A DNA stretch of 64,000 nucleotides from NCBI GenBank assembly GCA_025056305.1, contig JANWWJ010000022.1, positions 149,097 through 213,096 of the forward strand, given 5' to 3'. The stretch is from Chitinophagales bacterium (GTDB lineage Bacteria > Bacteroidota > Bacteroidia > Chitinophagales > UBA10324). The notes under the pieces are model-generated. The model was not told the origin of the DNA. It worked only from the letters and a program-made list of their open reading frames with translations, and searched no databases. A program made the translations under genes and the position numbers. Positions 37,687-47,800 of the stretch are shown here, piece after piece (the stretch's first letter is position 1; every line of letters begins with the position of its first letter).

Positions 37687-38477
37687 TTTTTTATGATGTT
37701 TTGTTTTAACAACTTGCCGGTGGCATCGTAAGTTTCGGTTCGGATGAGTTCGCCGTCGGCGTTAAAATACTTCCAGAGGCCGGTTTTCTTCCCCCGAACG
37801 AAATTTCCTGAGGCAGTCAGCCGCCCCGCTTCATCGAAATAACGCCACGAGCCATCTTCTAATCCGTCGACATAAAAACCTTCTTCCTGAACTTTTCCGT
37901 TCTCAAAAAATTTCCGAAACGGTCCGGTGATGTTTCCTTGCACGTAGGTATATTCCACATAAACGGCTCCGCTGGGATAAGCCCATCGGTTGATGCTATC
38001 GCGCAACCCATGTTTGAAAAAGCCTTCTTCCTGCACCTTTCCGTCTTCCGAAAAGAGCATACGTCGGCCGTGCAATTGCCCTTCGCGATAATGTTCTTCT
38101 TTGAGCAGGCGCCCATTACGTCCGTATTCACGCAAGAGGCCATGAAGCTGACCGTAGCGGTACGACACTTCGCGACGTAAGGTGCCGTTGGGTTCTATAA
38201 ACAGGCTCACGCCGTGCGGCATGTCTTGATGAAACTCTTCCAAGCTGTTCAAAACACCGTTTTCATAATAGGTACGCCAAACACCAGTTTTTTTTCCATC
38301 CAAAAGCACACCGGTACGATAAAGCCGCCCCGAAGGAAAATACAAGGTCATGAGCTCACGATTCACCTGATGTGGGTCTCGTTGCCGCACCGTGTCGTAC
38401 TCCAAAACGATTTGCGCATTTAACAAAGAGATGGTGCTTAGACTAAGGGCCAATAACAACAAGCCTTGCGCTTTCAT
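37683..38477 (-). CDS. Secreted MORN-repeat (YwqK-like) protein
   Basis: After a signal peptide (about 1-21) the 264 residues are a series of MORN-type repeats such as GRLYRTGVLLDGKKTGVWR and YPSGAVYVEYTYVQGNITG, in which Gly, Tyr, Trp and Glu recur about every 22-23 residues. Databases often name these proteins 'toxin-antitoxin system YwqK family antitoxin'; nothing in the sequence or the neighbours supports a toxin-antitoxin role. It probably forms an extended beta meander at the envelope. It lies six bases after the barrel gene. Confidence 0.85.
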   Translation of the reverse strand: MKAQGLLLLALSLSTISLLNAQIVLEYDTVRQRDPHQVNRELMTLYFPSGRLYRTGVLLDGKKTGVWRTYYENGVLNSLEEFHQDMPHGVSLFIEPNGTLRREVSYRYGQLHGLLREYGRNGRLLKEEHYREGQLHGRRMLFSEDGKVQEEGFFKHGLRDSINRWAYPSGAVYVEYTYVQGNITGPFRKFFENGKVQEEGFYVDGLEDGSWRYFDEAGRLTASGNFVRGKKTGLWKYFNADGELIRTETYDATGKLLKQNIIKK

Positions 38478-38483
38478 CAGCGG

Positions 38484-39788
38484 TTACCAACTGTACCCAA
38501 CATTCAAAAATACTGCCGCAGTACCCGTTTTGGCCGGAAGCAAGAAAGCAAGCAAATTGCCAGTCGCCGCTCTTATGCCAAAGGACTTAACCCGTACGGC
38601 AACGTCAGCGCCCAGGGAAAAACCGGAAATACCTCCCAAGGTTTGTATGGCAGCGAGCGTAACCTTACGGCCATGCCAGGCAGGCCGCACCATCAGCTCG
38701 GGCTTTCGTGCCGGAAATAACTCATACCATGCCGCAGCCGTAATAGACCATTTCGGGCCGACGGGGGCGCACATCGCCACAGCCCATCGGGCAGGAAGCA
38801 GCACGGTAGCAGAACCTTCTGTTTTCTGAGCGCCGGTATGGTTGAGCAAGCTATCCAGGGAATAACTTAAAAATGCATTGCTATGGTCAGGGCTGAAAAG
38901 GTTGTGCGCAGCGATGCCTGTGAAGCGAACTGAGGTATCGGCGGTGTAGCGATACGCCTCTTTGCCCCAATGCAGCACGCCTAAGTCATTAGCCCAAATG
39001 GCGAAGGTCATTTTTTTCCTGGGCATACGAGCAGCCGCATAGAGCTGAGCTGCCGAAAGCCATCCGACCCGACGCAACCCTCCTGATGCCGAATCAGCAT
39101 TAGCAGTCAATGTAAAGGCGTAAGAGGCATCCAAAAAAGTTCCATCCGAAGCGGTGAACAACTGGCCCTGATGCAGGTGGAAGAGAGAAGCCCGCAGCAA
39201 CAATCCTGCCGAGATACCTGCACCTGCTTCAAATTCTATTTTTTTATTTAAAAATTTTCTTATTAACGAAAAACTAAAATAGTCAGCTGTAATCCGGCCA
39301 TAGGCGGTTTTGTCATAGTAAGCCACCGTGCCAGCATAACGGGCATTGCCGAAAAACAAGGTTCCAAAGGCGTCGTCGGTAAAGCGCGTCGACGTTTCCA
39401 GATAGCGGCCTAAACGAACTTCGGCCAGTACAGGAGCCTGGCTGCTCCAACCCCGCCACAGCCAACGTGCATAAACGTTGTAGTTCCACCGCAACCGTGC
39501 ATGATTCAGCTGCTGAAGACCCTGCTCAGCCTCTTGCTTCAGACTGCTGTCCAGATAGCTGCCCCTCAAGATGGCAAGGCTAAAAGGCAAGGGCAAGGCA
39601 TCGGATTGCAGATCGGTCCAAAAAGTTGCTCCCCCTTCCGCAACACCAAAACCGTTGCAGCCAACAGCCTCGTAAGCATAGAAGCGCACCGAGGGCCAAA
39701 ACCAAGCTGTGTCCGGAAGCCATTGGGCACACACGAACCTGCTGAGCATGAAGGCTGCCGCCCATAAACCGCCGCGCAAAAGGATCAT
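38484..39788 (-). CDS. Outer-membrane beta-barrel-like protein (DUF5723-type, tentative)
   Basis: The 434-residue protein has a signal peptide and then alternating amphipathic strands with many Tyr, Trp and Phe residues, ending GTAAVFLNVGYSW with a terminal aromatic residue as in outer-membrane barrels. It resembles the Bacteroidota DUF5723 proteins, but I am not certain. The frame extends to 39866; ATG 39788 is chosen because it starts the signal peptide and overlaps the stop of the upstream lipoprotein gene (ATGA). This coupling suggests the two gene products work together. Confidence 0.72.
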   Translation of the reverse strand: MILLRGGLWAAAFMLSRFVCAQWLPDTAWFWPSVRFYAYEAVGCNGFGVAEGGATFWTDLQSDALPLPFSLAILRGSYLDSSLKQEAEQGLQQLNHARLRWNYNVYARWLWRGWSSQAPVLAEVRLGRYLETSTRFTDDAFGTLFFGNARYAGTVAYYDKTAYGRITADYFSFSLIRKFLNKKIEFEAGAGISAGLLLRASLFHLHQGQLFTASDGTFLDASYAFTLTANADSASGGLRRVGWLSAAQLYAAARMPRKKMTFAIWANDLGVLHWGKEAYRYTADTSVRFTGIAAHNLFSPDHSNAFLSYSLDSLLNHTGAQKTEGSATVLLPARWAVAMCAPVGPKWSITAAAWYELFPARKPELMVRPAWHGRKVTLAAIQTLGGISGFSLGADVAVRVKSFGIRAATGNLLAFLLPAKTGTAAVFLNVGYSW

Positions 39789-41878
39789 GTGCCTGCTTTG
39801 AAGATGAACCGGCCGGACAACACAAGATTTAACAAATACGTATCGTAAAGGCGCACCACCGGACAAAGGCTTGAGTGGTTGGTGTCCAACACCACACGCA
39901 CAATTGCTCGCTCAGCCTGTCGCAGCCGATGCATCTTGTCGGCGTCAACGTATGAGGACAATACCGCCTGAGCCGGCTCGCTCACTCGGCAAGCCGCATC
40001 CAGGCTGGCGGCCGCCAGCGTTTGCGGTGCACCAAACAGCGAATCCAAAACCACAAAAGCAGCGGTGCAGAAATATACCTGAACGGTAGCTTGGAGCGGA
40101 AAGCCATTGGATACATGGAACGAAAAAGTGCCTTCCTTGATGGACCCTGCTTGTTCTGGAGAGGCCGACGCCAGCGAAAATTGCAGCGTGTCGTTTAAAC
40201 TCAGGCGCTCGGCAGCCAGTGAAAGAGGTACATAAGCGGAAAGGCGTGCCGTCACATAACTGTCGGCATAAGCAAAGTCCTGGTGGCCGGAGGTGTTTCC
40301 GAATGGATTGAGAAACACATCGAAACGATAACGGATCTGCTGCGGCAACAAGGAAATCAATTCGGAAATATTTGAATTATTATCATTCAATTCAAACGAG
40401 GCTAATCCAGCATTCAACGGTGGCTCTGTAGCCGGAGGCAAAGCCAGCGGCTGGCCCAGCTCCGTCCACGCCAGGGCTAGGCTACCGGAACGGCCCAGGG
40501 CTTCTAACTGATATAAATTCAATCGACCCGCAGCACCAATGCCGTTTTCCAGTTCCAATCCCAACTTAACCCCTTTTAGTGTCAGGGCTCCCTCCACGAA
40601 TGCGGGAAAGAGCTGGAATGCGCTTACCTGAGGGCCCACACTGAGGATCTGCTGCCCGAGATATCCGTGGATTGATTCCGGCTCTAGCCCTTTTAATTCA
40701 TAAATCAACCTGATGCTGTCGCCCTTGGTCAGGGTGACCAGCTCGCCGGTGGAATCCATTCGCAGGATCAGATGGCTGTAAAACGTATTAAACAAAGTAC
40801 CATCAAGACCGGTCAGATCAAATAAATAACCCGATAGGTCAAACGTTTCGTAAAATTCTGTCGTGCCACCGGGGGGTGCTCCCGGAAGCTTTTTTGAAAT
40901 AAACACCAGCTGACCTGAAGGGTGTGTGGCAGAGGGAAGTGCATATTCCAAATAACAATCCTGATCAATAGAGCTGATGACACGCAAGCCCAGCTTTCCA
41001 CTTTTGATGTGTAACCTTTTAAGTTCGGCTCCGCCACTGAGCAGATACGTGGTGTTCTGAATTTGATCGATTAGATTTTGTGCCGGAAATATGGCCGTTG
41101 CTTGCGAGACCCTAATGGCCCGGGCGGCCAAAGTAACCACGATGGCAGCAGAGGTGTCGATGAGCACGTAGCCACCGGGGCTGTTCATGTTGGTAATGCG
41201 GACCAAAAGTTTTCCTTCCACCTGCTTGCCGGCGAGATTTATGGATTTGGTTTGTTGGGAACCAGGCACAAGATTTAGGAATGTGTCGCGCGCCACGATT
41301 TGCTGGTCGGTGTAGTTCCTGATTTCAAAAACGATATTGCTCCATTCCAGCGGGTAGCCATTTTTCAAGGTAATGTCCAGAAAACCCGATTCAATGGTGG
41401 CATGTTCAAAAAAAGCAGTGGCATCTAGTGGATTATCCGGAGTAGCTAAGTTGCTTAAAGGAGGTATGCTAAAATATTGGCCGTTGTTGCCGATAATCAC
41501 CTGGCCAAGCAAACCCAATTGCTGGCACAATGCCCCTAAAGAATAAGGATAAACGATCGTTTTGTCGCTCAAAGAGATATTCTGAAGTGAAAAAACCTTA
41601 ACGACACTGGTATCGGGGATTTGTAGATTCAAGTCTTTCAAATTTGTTTGATACATCGTAGAGGAATATACCAAAGCCAGGGCATGGTCTTCTTCCACCT
41701 GAAGTAATGAGTCAGCTATAAGGTCTCGAATGCTGAGCTGGCTGTGCAATAAGGGGGTCAACAGTTCTGCCTCCCAATCAGGGGCTTCTTGCCCCAAACG
41801 GCGGCATGAGGCCACCGCCAGCAAGATCGTTGCTGCCCATAGGAAAACACGAAACTGTTGGGAAAGAAACCAGGACAT
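39785..41878 (-). CDS. Large lipoprotein of unknown function
   Basis: The signal ends at Cys25 (AVASC), so it is lipid-anchored. The 697-aa body is mostly beta: repeated patterns such as LDITLKNGYPLEWSNIVFEIRN and later a matching FSFHVSNGFPLQATVQVYF suggest two or more related beta-sandwich domains (LEA/FnIII-like), which is inference from sequence alone. No enzyme motif is seen. It lies 12 nt after nhaA and overlaps the barrel gene by four bases. Confidence 0.75.
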   Translation of the reverse strand: MSWFLSQQFRVFLWAATILLAVASCRRLGQEAPDWEAELLTPLLHSQLSIRDLIADSLLQVEEDHALALVYSSTMYQTNLKDLNLQIPDTSVVKVFSLQNISLSDKTIVYPYSLGALCQQLGLLGQVIIGNNGQYFSIPPLSNLATPDNPLDATAFFEHATIESGFLDITLKNGYPLEWSNIVFEIRNYTDQQIVARDTFLNLVPGSQQTKSINLAGKQVEGKLLVRITNMNSPGGYVLIDTSAAIVVTLAARAIRVSQATAIFPAQNLIDQIQNTTYLLSGGAELKRLHIKSGKLGLRVISSIDQDCYLEYALPSATHPSGQLVFISKKLPGAPPGGTTEFYETFDLSGYLFDLTGLDGTLFNTFYSHLILRMDSTGELVTLTKGDSIRLIYELKGLEPESIHGYLGQQILSVGPQVSAFQLFPAFVEGALTLKGVKLGLELENGIGAAGRLNLYQLEALGRSGSLALAWTELGQPLALPPATEPPLNAGLASFELNDNNSNISELISLLPQQIRYRFDVFLNPFGNTSGHQDFAYADSYVTARLSAYVPLSLAAERLSLNDTLQFSLASASPEQAGSIKEGTFSFHVSNGFPLQATVQVYFCTAAFVVLDSLFGAPQTLAAASLDAACRVSEPAQAVLSSYVDADKMHRLRQAERAIVRVVLDTNHSSLCPVVRLYDTYLLNLVLSGRFIFKAGT

Positions 41879-41890
41879 CTTTATACAAAA

Positions 41891-43087
41891 CTAACCGACC
41901 TGTTCGGGCTGTTTGGCCCTGCGCAAACGAGCCGGCGATGGAGGAGCTTTCGTCGTCATTCGTAACCAGGTCAGTCCCAAAATTGCCGATGCTGTCGAGG
42001 CAAGAATGATGGACATCTTCGAGGCATCCACCAAAACAGGGTCATTGAAAGCCAGTAGCGTGATAAAGATGGACATAGTAAATCCAATGCCTGCCAGCGA
42101 TCCGGCACCAAACATGAGCGACCAGTTCACCCCCGCAGGCAATGCGGCCAGTCCGCTGCGCACAGCCAATAACGAAGCCAACACTATACCTAAGGGCTTT
42201 CCTACAAACAAACCCAACATAATGCCAAAGCCGTTGCGCGTGGCAAGGTCGTCAATCCAACCGGTGGGTAGAGGAATGGCTGTGTTGCAGAGGGCAAAAA
42301 CCGGAAGGATGAAAAAAGCCACCGGCGCATGCAAAAATTTCTGCAGTTCATACGACGGGGAGCCCGGTTTTCCATCGCCAAAGGGGATGGTAAGTGCCAA
42401 AAGAACGCCAGCAATAGTGGCATGCACGCCAGACTCATGCATGAAATACCACATGCCGATGCCGGGCAACAGATAGAACGCGAGGTTTCTTATCCCCAAC
42501 CTCTTGAACAACATAAGCATGAGAAAAATTGCCAAGGCAAATCCCAGGTTGCTCAAATGCAATTCGTCAGTGTAGAAGACAGCAATAACAATGATGGCCA
42601 TCAGGTCGTCGATGACTGCTAATGCAGTGAGAAAAACCTTAAGACCAAGCGGCACGCGGCGACCCAATAAGCTCATGATGCCAATGGCAAAGGCAATATC
42701 GGTCGCCATAGGGATGCCCATTCCTGCTACCGTGGGGGTGCCGGCGTTAAAAGCAAAATGAATCCCTGCAGGCACCAAAACACCGCCTAAGGCTGCAATC
42801 GTGGGCAGTATGGCTACACGCCATTCCGAGAGCTCACCGACGTAGAGCTCGCGCACTAACTCCAGCCCAATGAGCAAAAAGAAAATGGCCATCAGGCCGT
42901 CGTTGATCCATAATTCCGTCGTATAGGGCCCGACAGGGTATTCCCAAAAAGCAAGATACCCTGGGGCAAATTCGCTGTTGGCTAAAAGCAGAGACACTAC
43001 GGTACAAAAGAGCAAAATCGTTCCACCGCTGGCCTCACTTTTCAGAAATTGCCTGAAAAGAGCACTACTTAAAACGGAACGCAGCAC
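41891..43087 (-). CDS. nhaA: Na+/H+ antiporter NhaA
   Basis: NhaA exports sodium in exchange for protons and controls internal pH. The 398 residues have about 12 TM helices and the essential aspartate pair in ALAVIDDLMAI, as well as the conserved GMGIPMATDIAFAIG helix. Length is normal. It lies four bases after the stop of a secreted-protein gene and 12 before the large lipoprotein gene, so it seems embedded in an envelope operon. Confidence 0.95.
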   Translation of the reverse strand: MLRSVLSSALFRQFLKSEASGGTILLFCTVVSLLLANSEFAPGYLAFWEYPVGPYTTELWINDGLMAIFFLLIGLELVRELYVGELSEWRVAILPTIAALGGVLVPAGIHFAFNAGTPTVAGMGIPMATDIAFAIGIMSLLGRRVPLGLKVFLTALAVIDDLMAIIVIAVFYTDELHLSNLGFALAIFLMLMLFKRLGIRNLAFYLLPGIGMWYFMHESGVHATIAGVLLALTIPFGDGKPGSPSYELQKFLHAPVAFFILPVFALCNTAIPLPTGWIDDLATRNGFGIMLGLFVGKPLGIVLASLLAVRSGLAALPAGVNWSLMFGAGSLAGIGFTMSIFITLLAFNDPVLVDASKMSIILASTASAILGLTWLRMTTKAPPSPARLRRAKQPEQVG

Positions 43088-43091
43088 GGAT

Positions 43092-43829
43092 TTAGCTTTT
43101 TACCAATTTGACCACCTGCGCCCCTTCCTCCCACTGTATAGCAATGAAATAAATGCCGGCATCGAGGGTGCTTACATCAAGAAGCCATTGATTTGTTGTT
43201 GCCGAACCATTCCACGTTTCTTGACGAATTAACCTCCCCTGGATATCGTAGAAAGAGGCTGTCAATAGCCTTGCTGGTTCTTTGGGTATTCGGATGGCAA
43301 TCAAAGCATCTGCAGGGTTCGGAAAAAGCGTAACCGATTGCTGAGAAGACTGCTGAGTTACTCCAACATCTTCTTGCACGACAATTCGGTAACCAGGGGT
43401 AGGAAAAGGAATGTAAAGAACGGGGGTAAGAAAAACATTTGCCTGAATGATAAGCGGGTAGGTTCCGGCCAGCGTAGGGGTGCCTGTAATGCGTACACAG
43501 CCCACGGAGTCGGCGAAGAATACACAGGAGGGAGGATTGCAGGCATAGCTAAACGGTACCGACGCCGGAATATCGGCCAGACCTAAAATGCCCACCAAAG
43601 CCACCTGATATACGGCAATGAGATTGTTGTTATAAATCGTTGTGTCGGGCACTTTAAACTGGGCCACGGCTTCATAGGGCTGACCTACCACGGCCACAGG
43701 CAGATTTTCGATTGTATCGGGTTTGATGCCATATCCCGTGTCCGGCCACATTGGGATGCACGGTTGCTGAGCCTGCAATGCCAGCATGGGCATCACACCC
43801 AACAAAATCAACAACTTGGTTTTTTTCAT
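43092..43829 (-). CDS. Small T9SS-secreted protein with Ig-like fold
   Basis: It has a signal peptide (about 1-20), a beta-rich domain of about 140 residues with the putative-Ig pattern TPTLAGTYPLIIQAN, two nearby cysteine pairs, and a T9SS sorting domain with VTLFPNPADALIAIRI and DAGIYFIAIQW. Its function is unknown. It is the first gene of the minus-strand run ending at 36634. A weak TATTTTTA box lies upstream. Confidence 0.8.
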   Translation of the reverse strand: MKKTKLLILLGVMPMLALQAQQPCIPMWPDTGYGIKPDTIENLPVAVVGQPYEAVAQFKVPDTTIYNNNLIAVYQVALVGILGLADIPASVPFSYACNPPSCVFFADSVGCVRITGTPTLAGTYPLIIQANVFLTPVLYIPFPTPGYRIVVQEDVGVTQQSSQQSVTLFPNPADALIAIRIPKEPARLLTASFYDIQGRLIRQETWNGSATTNQWLLDVSTLDAGIYFIAIQWEEGAQVVKLVKS

Positions 43830-43892
43830 AATAAGCCTTCGGGCTAAAAATAGACTAATTCCGCCAGCCGCACCGTTGTAACCTCTTTACGT

Positions 43893-43922
43893 TTTGAACC
43901 ACGCAGAGGCCTATTACCTTTG
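43893..43922 (+). promoter_or_regulatory. Bacteroidota-type promoter (TTTG-N18-TACCTTTG)
   Basis: TTTG at 43893-43896 and TACCTTTG at 43915-43922 are 18 bases apart, the same spacing as the sigA promoter in this window. Transcription is predicted to start near 43927, about 21 nt before ATG 43948. This also argues that the upstream frame extension (43894) is not translated. Confidence 0.65.
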
Positions 43923-43947
43923 CCATTCTTTAATCAACGAAACCAAC

Positions 43948-44871
43948 ATGAGCGAAGGACAAAAGGCTTCCACAGCAGAACCCTCACGCCGCAACCGCAA
44001 TATCCTCTTCGTCGTCTTGATCCTGTTGCTGTTGGCTTCAAACATTTATTTGTACTTGCGAATAGAACGCAACGAGGCTCAGACCCAAATGTTTCAGCAA
44101 AAAATCAACGAAGACAGCCTTCGGCTGGCTGAGTTAGATCAGCTTTATCAGGAAGCCCTCATGAGCCTGGAATCGTACAAAGGACAAAACGCTTCTTTGG
44201 ACAGTTTGATTGCTGTTAAGGAACAGGAGTTGAGCCAATTGCGCGAACAGTATGCCACGTTGAGCTTGCAGAAACGTCTTTCAGAAGAAGAAGCGCGCAA
44301 AGCTATGGAGCGGATGCGGGCTGTCATCGCTGACCTGCAGGAAAAAATCCGCATTTTGGAAGAGGAGAAAAAAGTCTTAATTGCCCGCGGCGACTCTCTC
44401 ACACGTACCGTCAGCACACAAACGGTCACCATCAGTCAGCTCAAAAAATCTACCCAGGAATTAGCCGTAAAGGCAAATTTGCTCTACACCACGTCCGTTC
44501 ATGCTACGGGGGTCAAGGTTAAAGGCAAAGGAAAAGAAGTAGAAACCGATAATGCCAAAAAAGCAGATCGCTTGCGCGTCTGTTTTGCTTTGCCGGCAGC
44601 CGGAACCGTAGCTCCCGGTGAAAAAACTTTTTATGTACGCATCATCAGTCCTGAAGGAGTCACCCTCAGCGATGGCTCGTCGGTATTGACCAAAGCCGAA
44701 ACCGGAACGCAAGTACAGTACACCTCAACCGTGACTGTCGATTACGACCAAACCGACACCAGTGTCTGCGCTTATTGGGAGCAAGCCTCCCCTTTTCAGT
44801 CAGGCACCTACACAGTTGAAATTTATCAAAACGGTTTTCTGATTGGCAAAAGCGATTTTACCCTTAAGTAA
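43948..44871 (+). CDS. Membrane-anchored coiled-coil protein
   Basis: The 307-aa protein has one N-terminal TM helix (about 18-36, ILFVVLILLLLASNIYLYL), a long coiled coil rich in Glu, Gln, Leu and Lys (about 40-185), and a C-terminal beta domain (about 200-307) with FYVRIISPEGVTLSDGSS and SGTYTVEIYQNG. Such a domain looks like an immunoglobulin-like fold. Function is unknown; cell-envelope scaffolding is plausible. ATG 43948 is preferred over 43894 because of the promoter. It converges with the large outer-membrane gene. Confidence 0.8.
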   Translation: MSEGQKASTAEPSRRNRNILFVVLILLLLASNIYLYLRIERNEAQTQMFQQKINEDSLRLAELDQLYQEALMSLESYKGQNASLDSLIAVKEQELSQLREQYATLSLQKRLSEEEARKAMERMRAVIADLQEKIRILEEEKKVLIARGDSLTRTVSTQTVTISQLKKSTQELAVKANLLYTTSVHATGVKVKGKGKEVETDNAKKADRLRVCFALPAAGTVAPGEKTFYVRIISPEGVTLSDGSSVLTKAETGTQVQYTSTVTVDYDQTDTSVCAYWEQASPFQSGTYTVEIYQNGFLIGKSDFTLK

Positions 44872-44879
44872 ATCTTTGA

Positions 44880-47800
44880 TCAAAAAAGTGCACGCACCTG
44901 CATCCGGCCGGTATGAACCCAGTGTGCCGAACCCGTTTTTCTTCCTTCATAAACTATCGTTAACTCAAGCATTTGGGTTAGTTGGCGCTCGGCACTCAGC
45001 TGGCTGATGAAATTCAAACCCTGTTGCAGTCCTTGCAGCATAGCATAGCCTGCAGGCGAGCTGGCCGAACCGTCAAATCGCACTTTAGCTAAGGTTGCTT
45101 TTGCAGAAACAGAGCTTTTTGCCAGCATGTTGAGCCGCACCTCGCTTTCTCCCTGATGGATAAAGGCCTGCTCGCTCAACTCACTGCCAAGGTTGCGCTG
45201 GTAGTGATATCGGTAGCCTGCGGTGATACGCAGCGTGGTACGCGGTAAAAAACTGAACTGGCTATTGAGTTCATAACCTTTGATGTCAAAGCCACCTGTT
45301 GGCAAATACTGAAGCGTTCGCAGCTGGTTTGTGCGCTGCACCGTGCTCAGCAGAGCCACCTTGCGTGTGATGTTCCATCGCAGACGGCTGCCCCAGGTGG
45401 TGTTGCGCCGAAGCTCGAGCCCATTGGTCAACAAGTTTTTGGTGGCCACGCTTTGCCGAAATACATCTGCCCCGAAGTGGGGATTGGTGCGATTAAAATA
45501 CACGGTAGCTGAGTTGAGCACCGATGCAGCAAGCAATAAACTGTCAGCTACGTTCAGCCCGACGGGACTAAAGCGCTGCCACCACGTGTTGCCGAACGAC
45601 CGTTGACTGATTTGCGCTGTAACCAATAGAGAAAAGCGCGACAGCACATGCCGCTGGGCACCAGGCCCCCGATAAAGGTGACGAGGTGACAGATGCAGCG
45701 ATTGGTTGAGCTGAGCATGATAACATCGCGTGTATTCATTGGTCGGCAACAGCACTTTCACAAAGGCACCATCAGATGCGAATGGGGCCAGCTCGAATTC
45801 ATTGATCTGTTGAATACCGTCGCCGTTGTAATCAATCCAGACATGCGTTCCGGCTCCGGTAGCCACCGGAGCGTAAGCGAATTCCTGCTTCTGAACCTGG
45901 CCTACATTGGCTTCATACAGTGTATTCGTTGTGAAAAAACCCTCGTGAAAAGATCCTTCATGCCTGAGCCGCAACAGCGTTGAGGCATCAGGGCGGTTGA
46001 CGGTCAGCAGCGTGTCCAAGACAGAGAGTTTCCGGTACGTAACCATCACCTCAGCTTGCTGTTGACCTTGTTGCCAGCGCAAGCCCGCTTCCAGATTGTT
46101 GCCCACGGTGGATCGGCGAAAGGAACCGGCCGCTACAGCGAAATCGTCACGTCTGGTGGCTGCACCGTGCCATTGCACACGAGCTGTGTCACTGTTTCGG
46201 ATGAAAAAGGTGGCTTCGTTCCAATAGAAGCTGCTCGCCTGCAGGCTGTCGGACCCTGTCTGGCGAAAGCGGTTTAATTCTTGCATGTTGCGAATTCCTA
46301 CCCGTATTGAGGAATGAGGAAAAATGCGTTGCGACAATTCTATGGTGGGGCGTAGGAAATCAGACCGCACCGAGTCATCTGTGGCGATCAAATAACTGAG
46401 GTGAGCGCGGCTCTCCCATCCCCCTTTCGTCCACGATCCCGAAACCGTCTGACGCAGCCCCCGATAACGATCGGTGCGCAGATATGCTGCCACCTGATAG
46501 CCTGCTTGAAAACGTTGGGGTAGCTGCACCTGCACCGACAGGTCGGCCAGGTGCTGGCTTACCGTGTCGGCAGCATTGCCCAAGTTCCAGTCGCGGCCGA
46601 ATTCTACCGGCCGATAACGCTCTATGGGTCGGAATGCAGCAGACACGACCTCATAGGAAGAGTGCAGCGAGGATTGAACTTTTCCCTTAGAAGGCAACTG
46701 ATGTTGGATCCTAAAAAAAGCTGCAGGCCCGATATTGTTTCTGTTGTTTATAGAAGAAAACGTATTCGGATCATTGTTGGAAAGAGCCGTTTCTATGCTT
46801 AGGGCCGTACGTTCTGAGGCCTTCACTTCCAGGCCGACAGTAATCAGTTGCTGGCGCTGAGGGGCTATGAGCGGAACTATGGGTTCGTAATCACCCTGTG
46901 GCTGATTATTGACGGGCGCAATCCAGTAATAAACGCGGCCGTTGGTTGCCGTTGGTGCTATCCGGTAATTTCCCCGACCCGGCCCTACGTAGGAAAAGCG
47001 CACATCATAATGGGCACGTTGGGGATCAGTGCTATAAACAAAAACATCATAACCCAAAGAATCGGTGCGCCGATACATGGGACGGTCGGTACGATATCCA
47101 ATGCTGTCATACCCGGCGTAAAAAGCAAGTTCCAAACGGTTGCCAATACTTTCCAGAACCGCCTTTTGAGCATCGGTCAACACTTGTTGAAGCGGTTGGT
47201 TGCGTGCGTCCTGCTCGCTATATACAGCAATTCGTGCCGAGAGTTGTTGGTAGCTTAACTGCTGACCGGCCCAAAGAACTGTTCGTAAATAAGCGCGCTC
47301 GGCATACTGATACTCCACGACGATGCGTTTGTCTTTGGTGATCAGCCGGCGTGGTGTGAAAACGATTTCACCTAGATTATAATCGATCACGTAATCGCGG
47401 TCGGCACCACGTTGCAGCAGTTCGCCATCCACGTAAACCCGCTCGGTTCCTGCCAGAATAACTACATAGGTTTCGTGCATACCGCCAAGGCGGTAAGGAC
47501 CTTGATTGCCCTCTTGCCCCATAAATTCCTTCCGCACATACTTGCCCCGTGCAGCAGCCACGCTGCCAAAAGTGTGATGTCGCATATCCCATCGGTCGTA
47601 GCTGGTTTGAAAACTCAATCCTTGCAACTTTTTATAAAAATTCATAAAGTAACCAGCAGGCTTTGAAAGCTCGTAATCACCGATAATCAAAGAAGTGCGG
47701 TCTTTGCGGAACTGAATAAAAATCTTGTCGAATTCCTGCAATTGCTGCGTGTTGCCTTCCGGCTGCAGAGGAACATTGTTGTCGCTCATAGCCGCGGTGA

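Noticed and set aside
37683..38477. Antitoxin of a toxin-antitoxin pair
   Set aside because: The YwqK label is inherited; the protein has a signal peptide and MORN repeats and no toxin gene is nearby.
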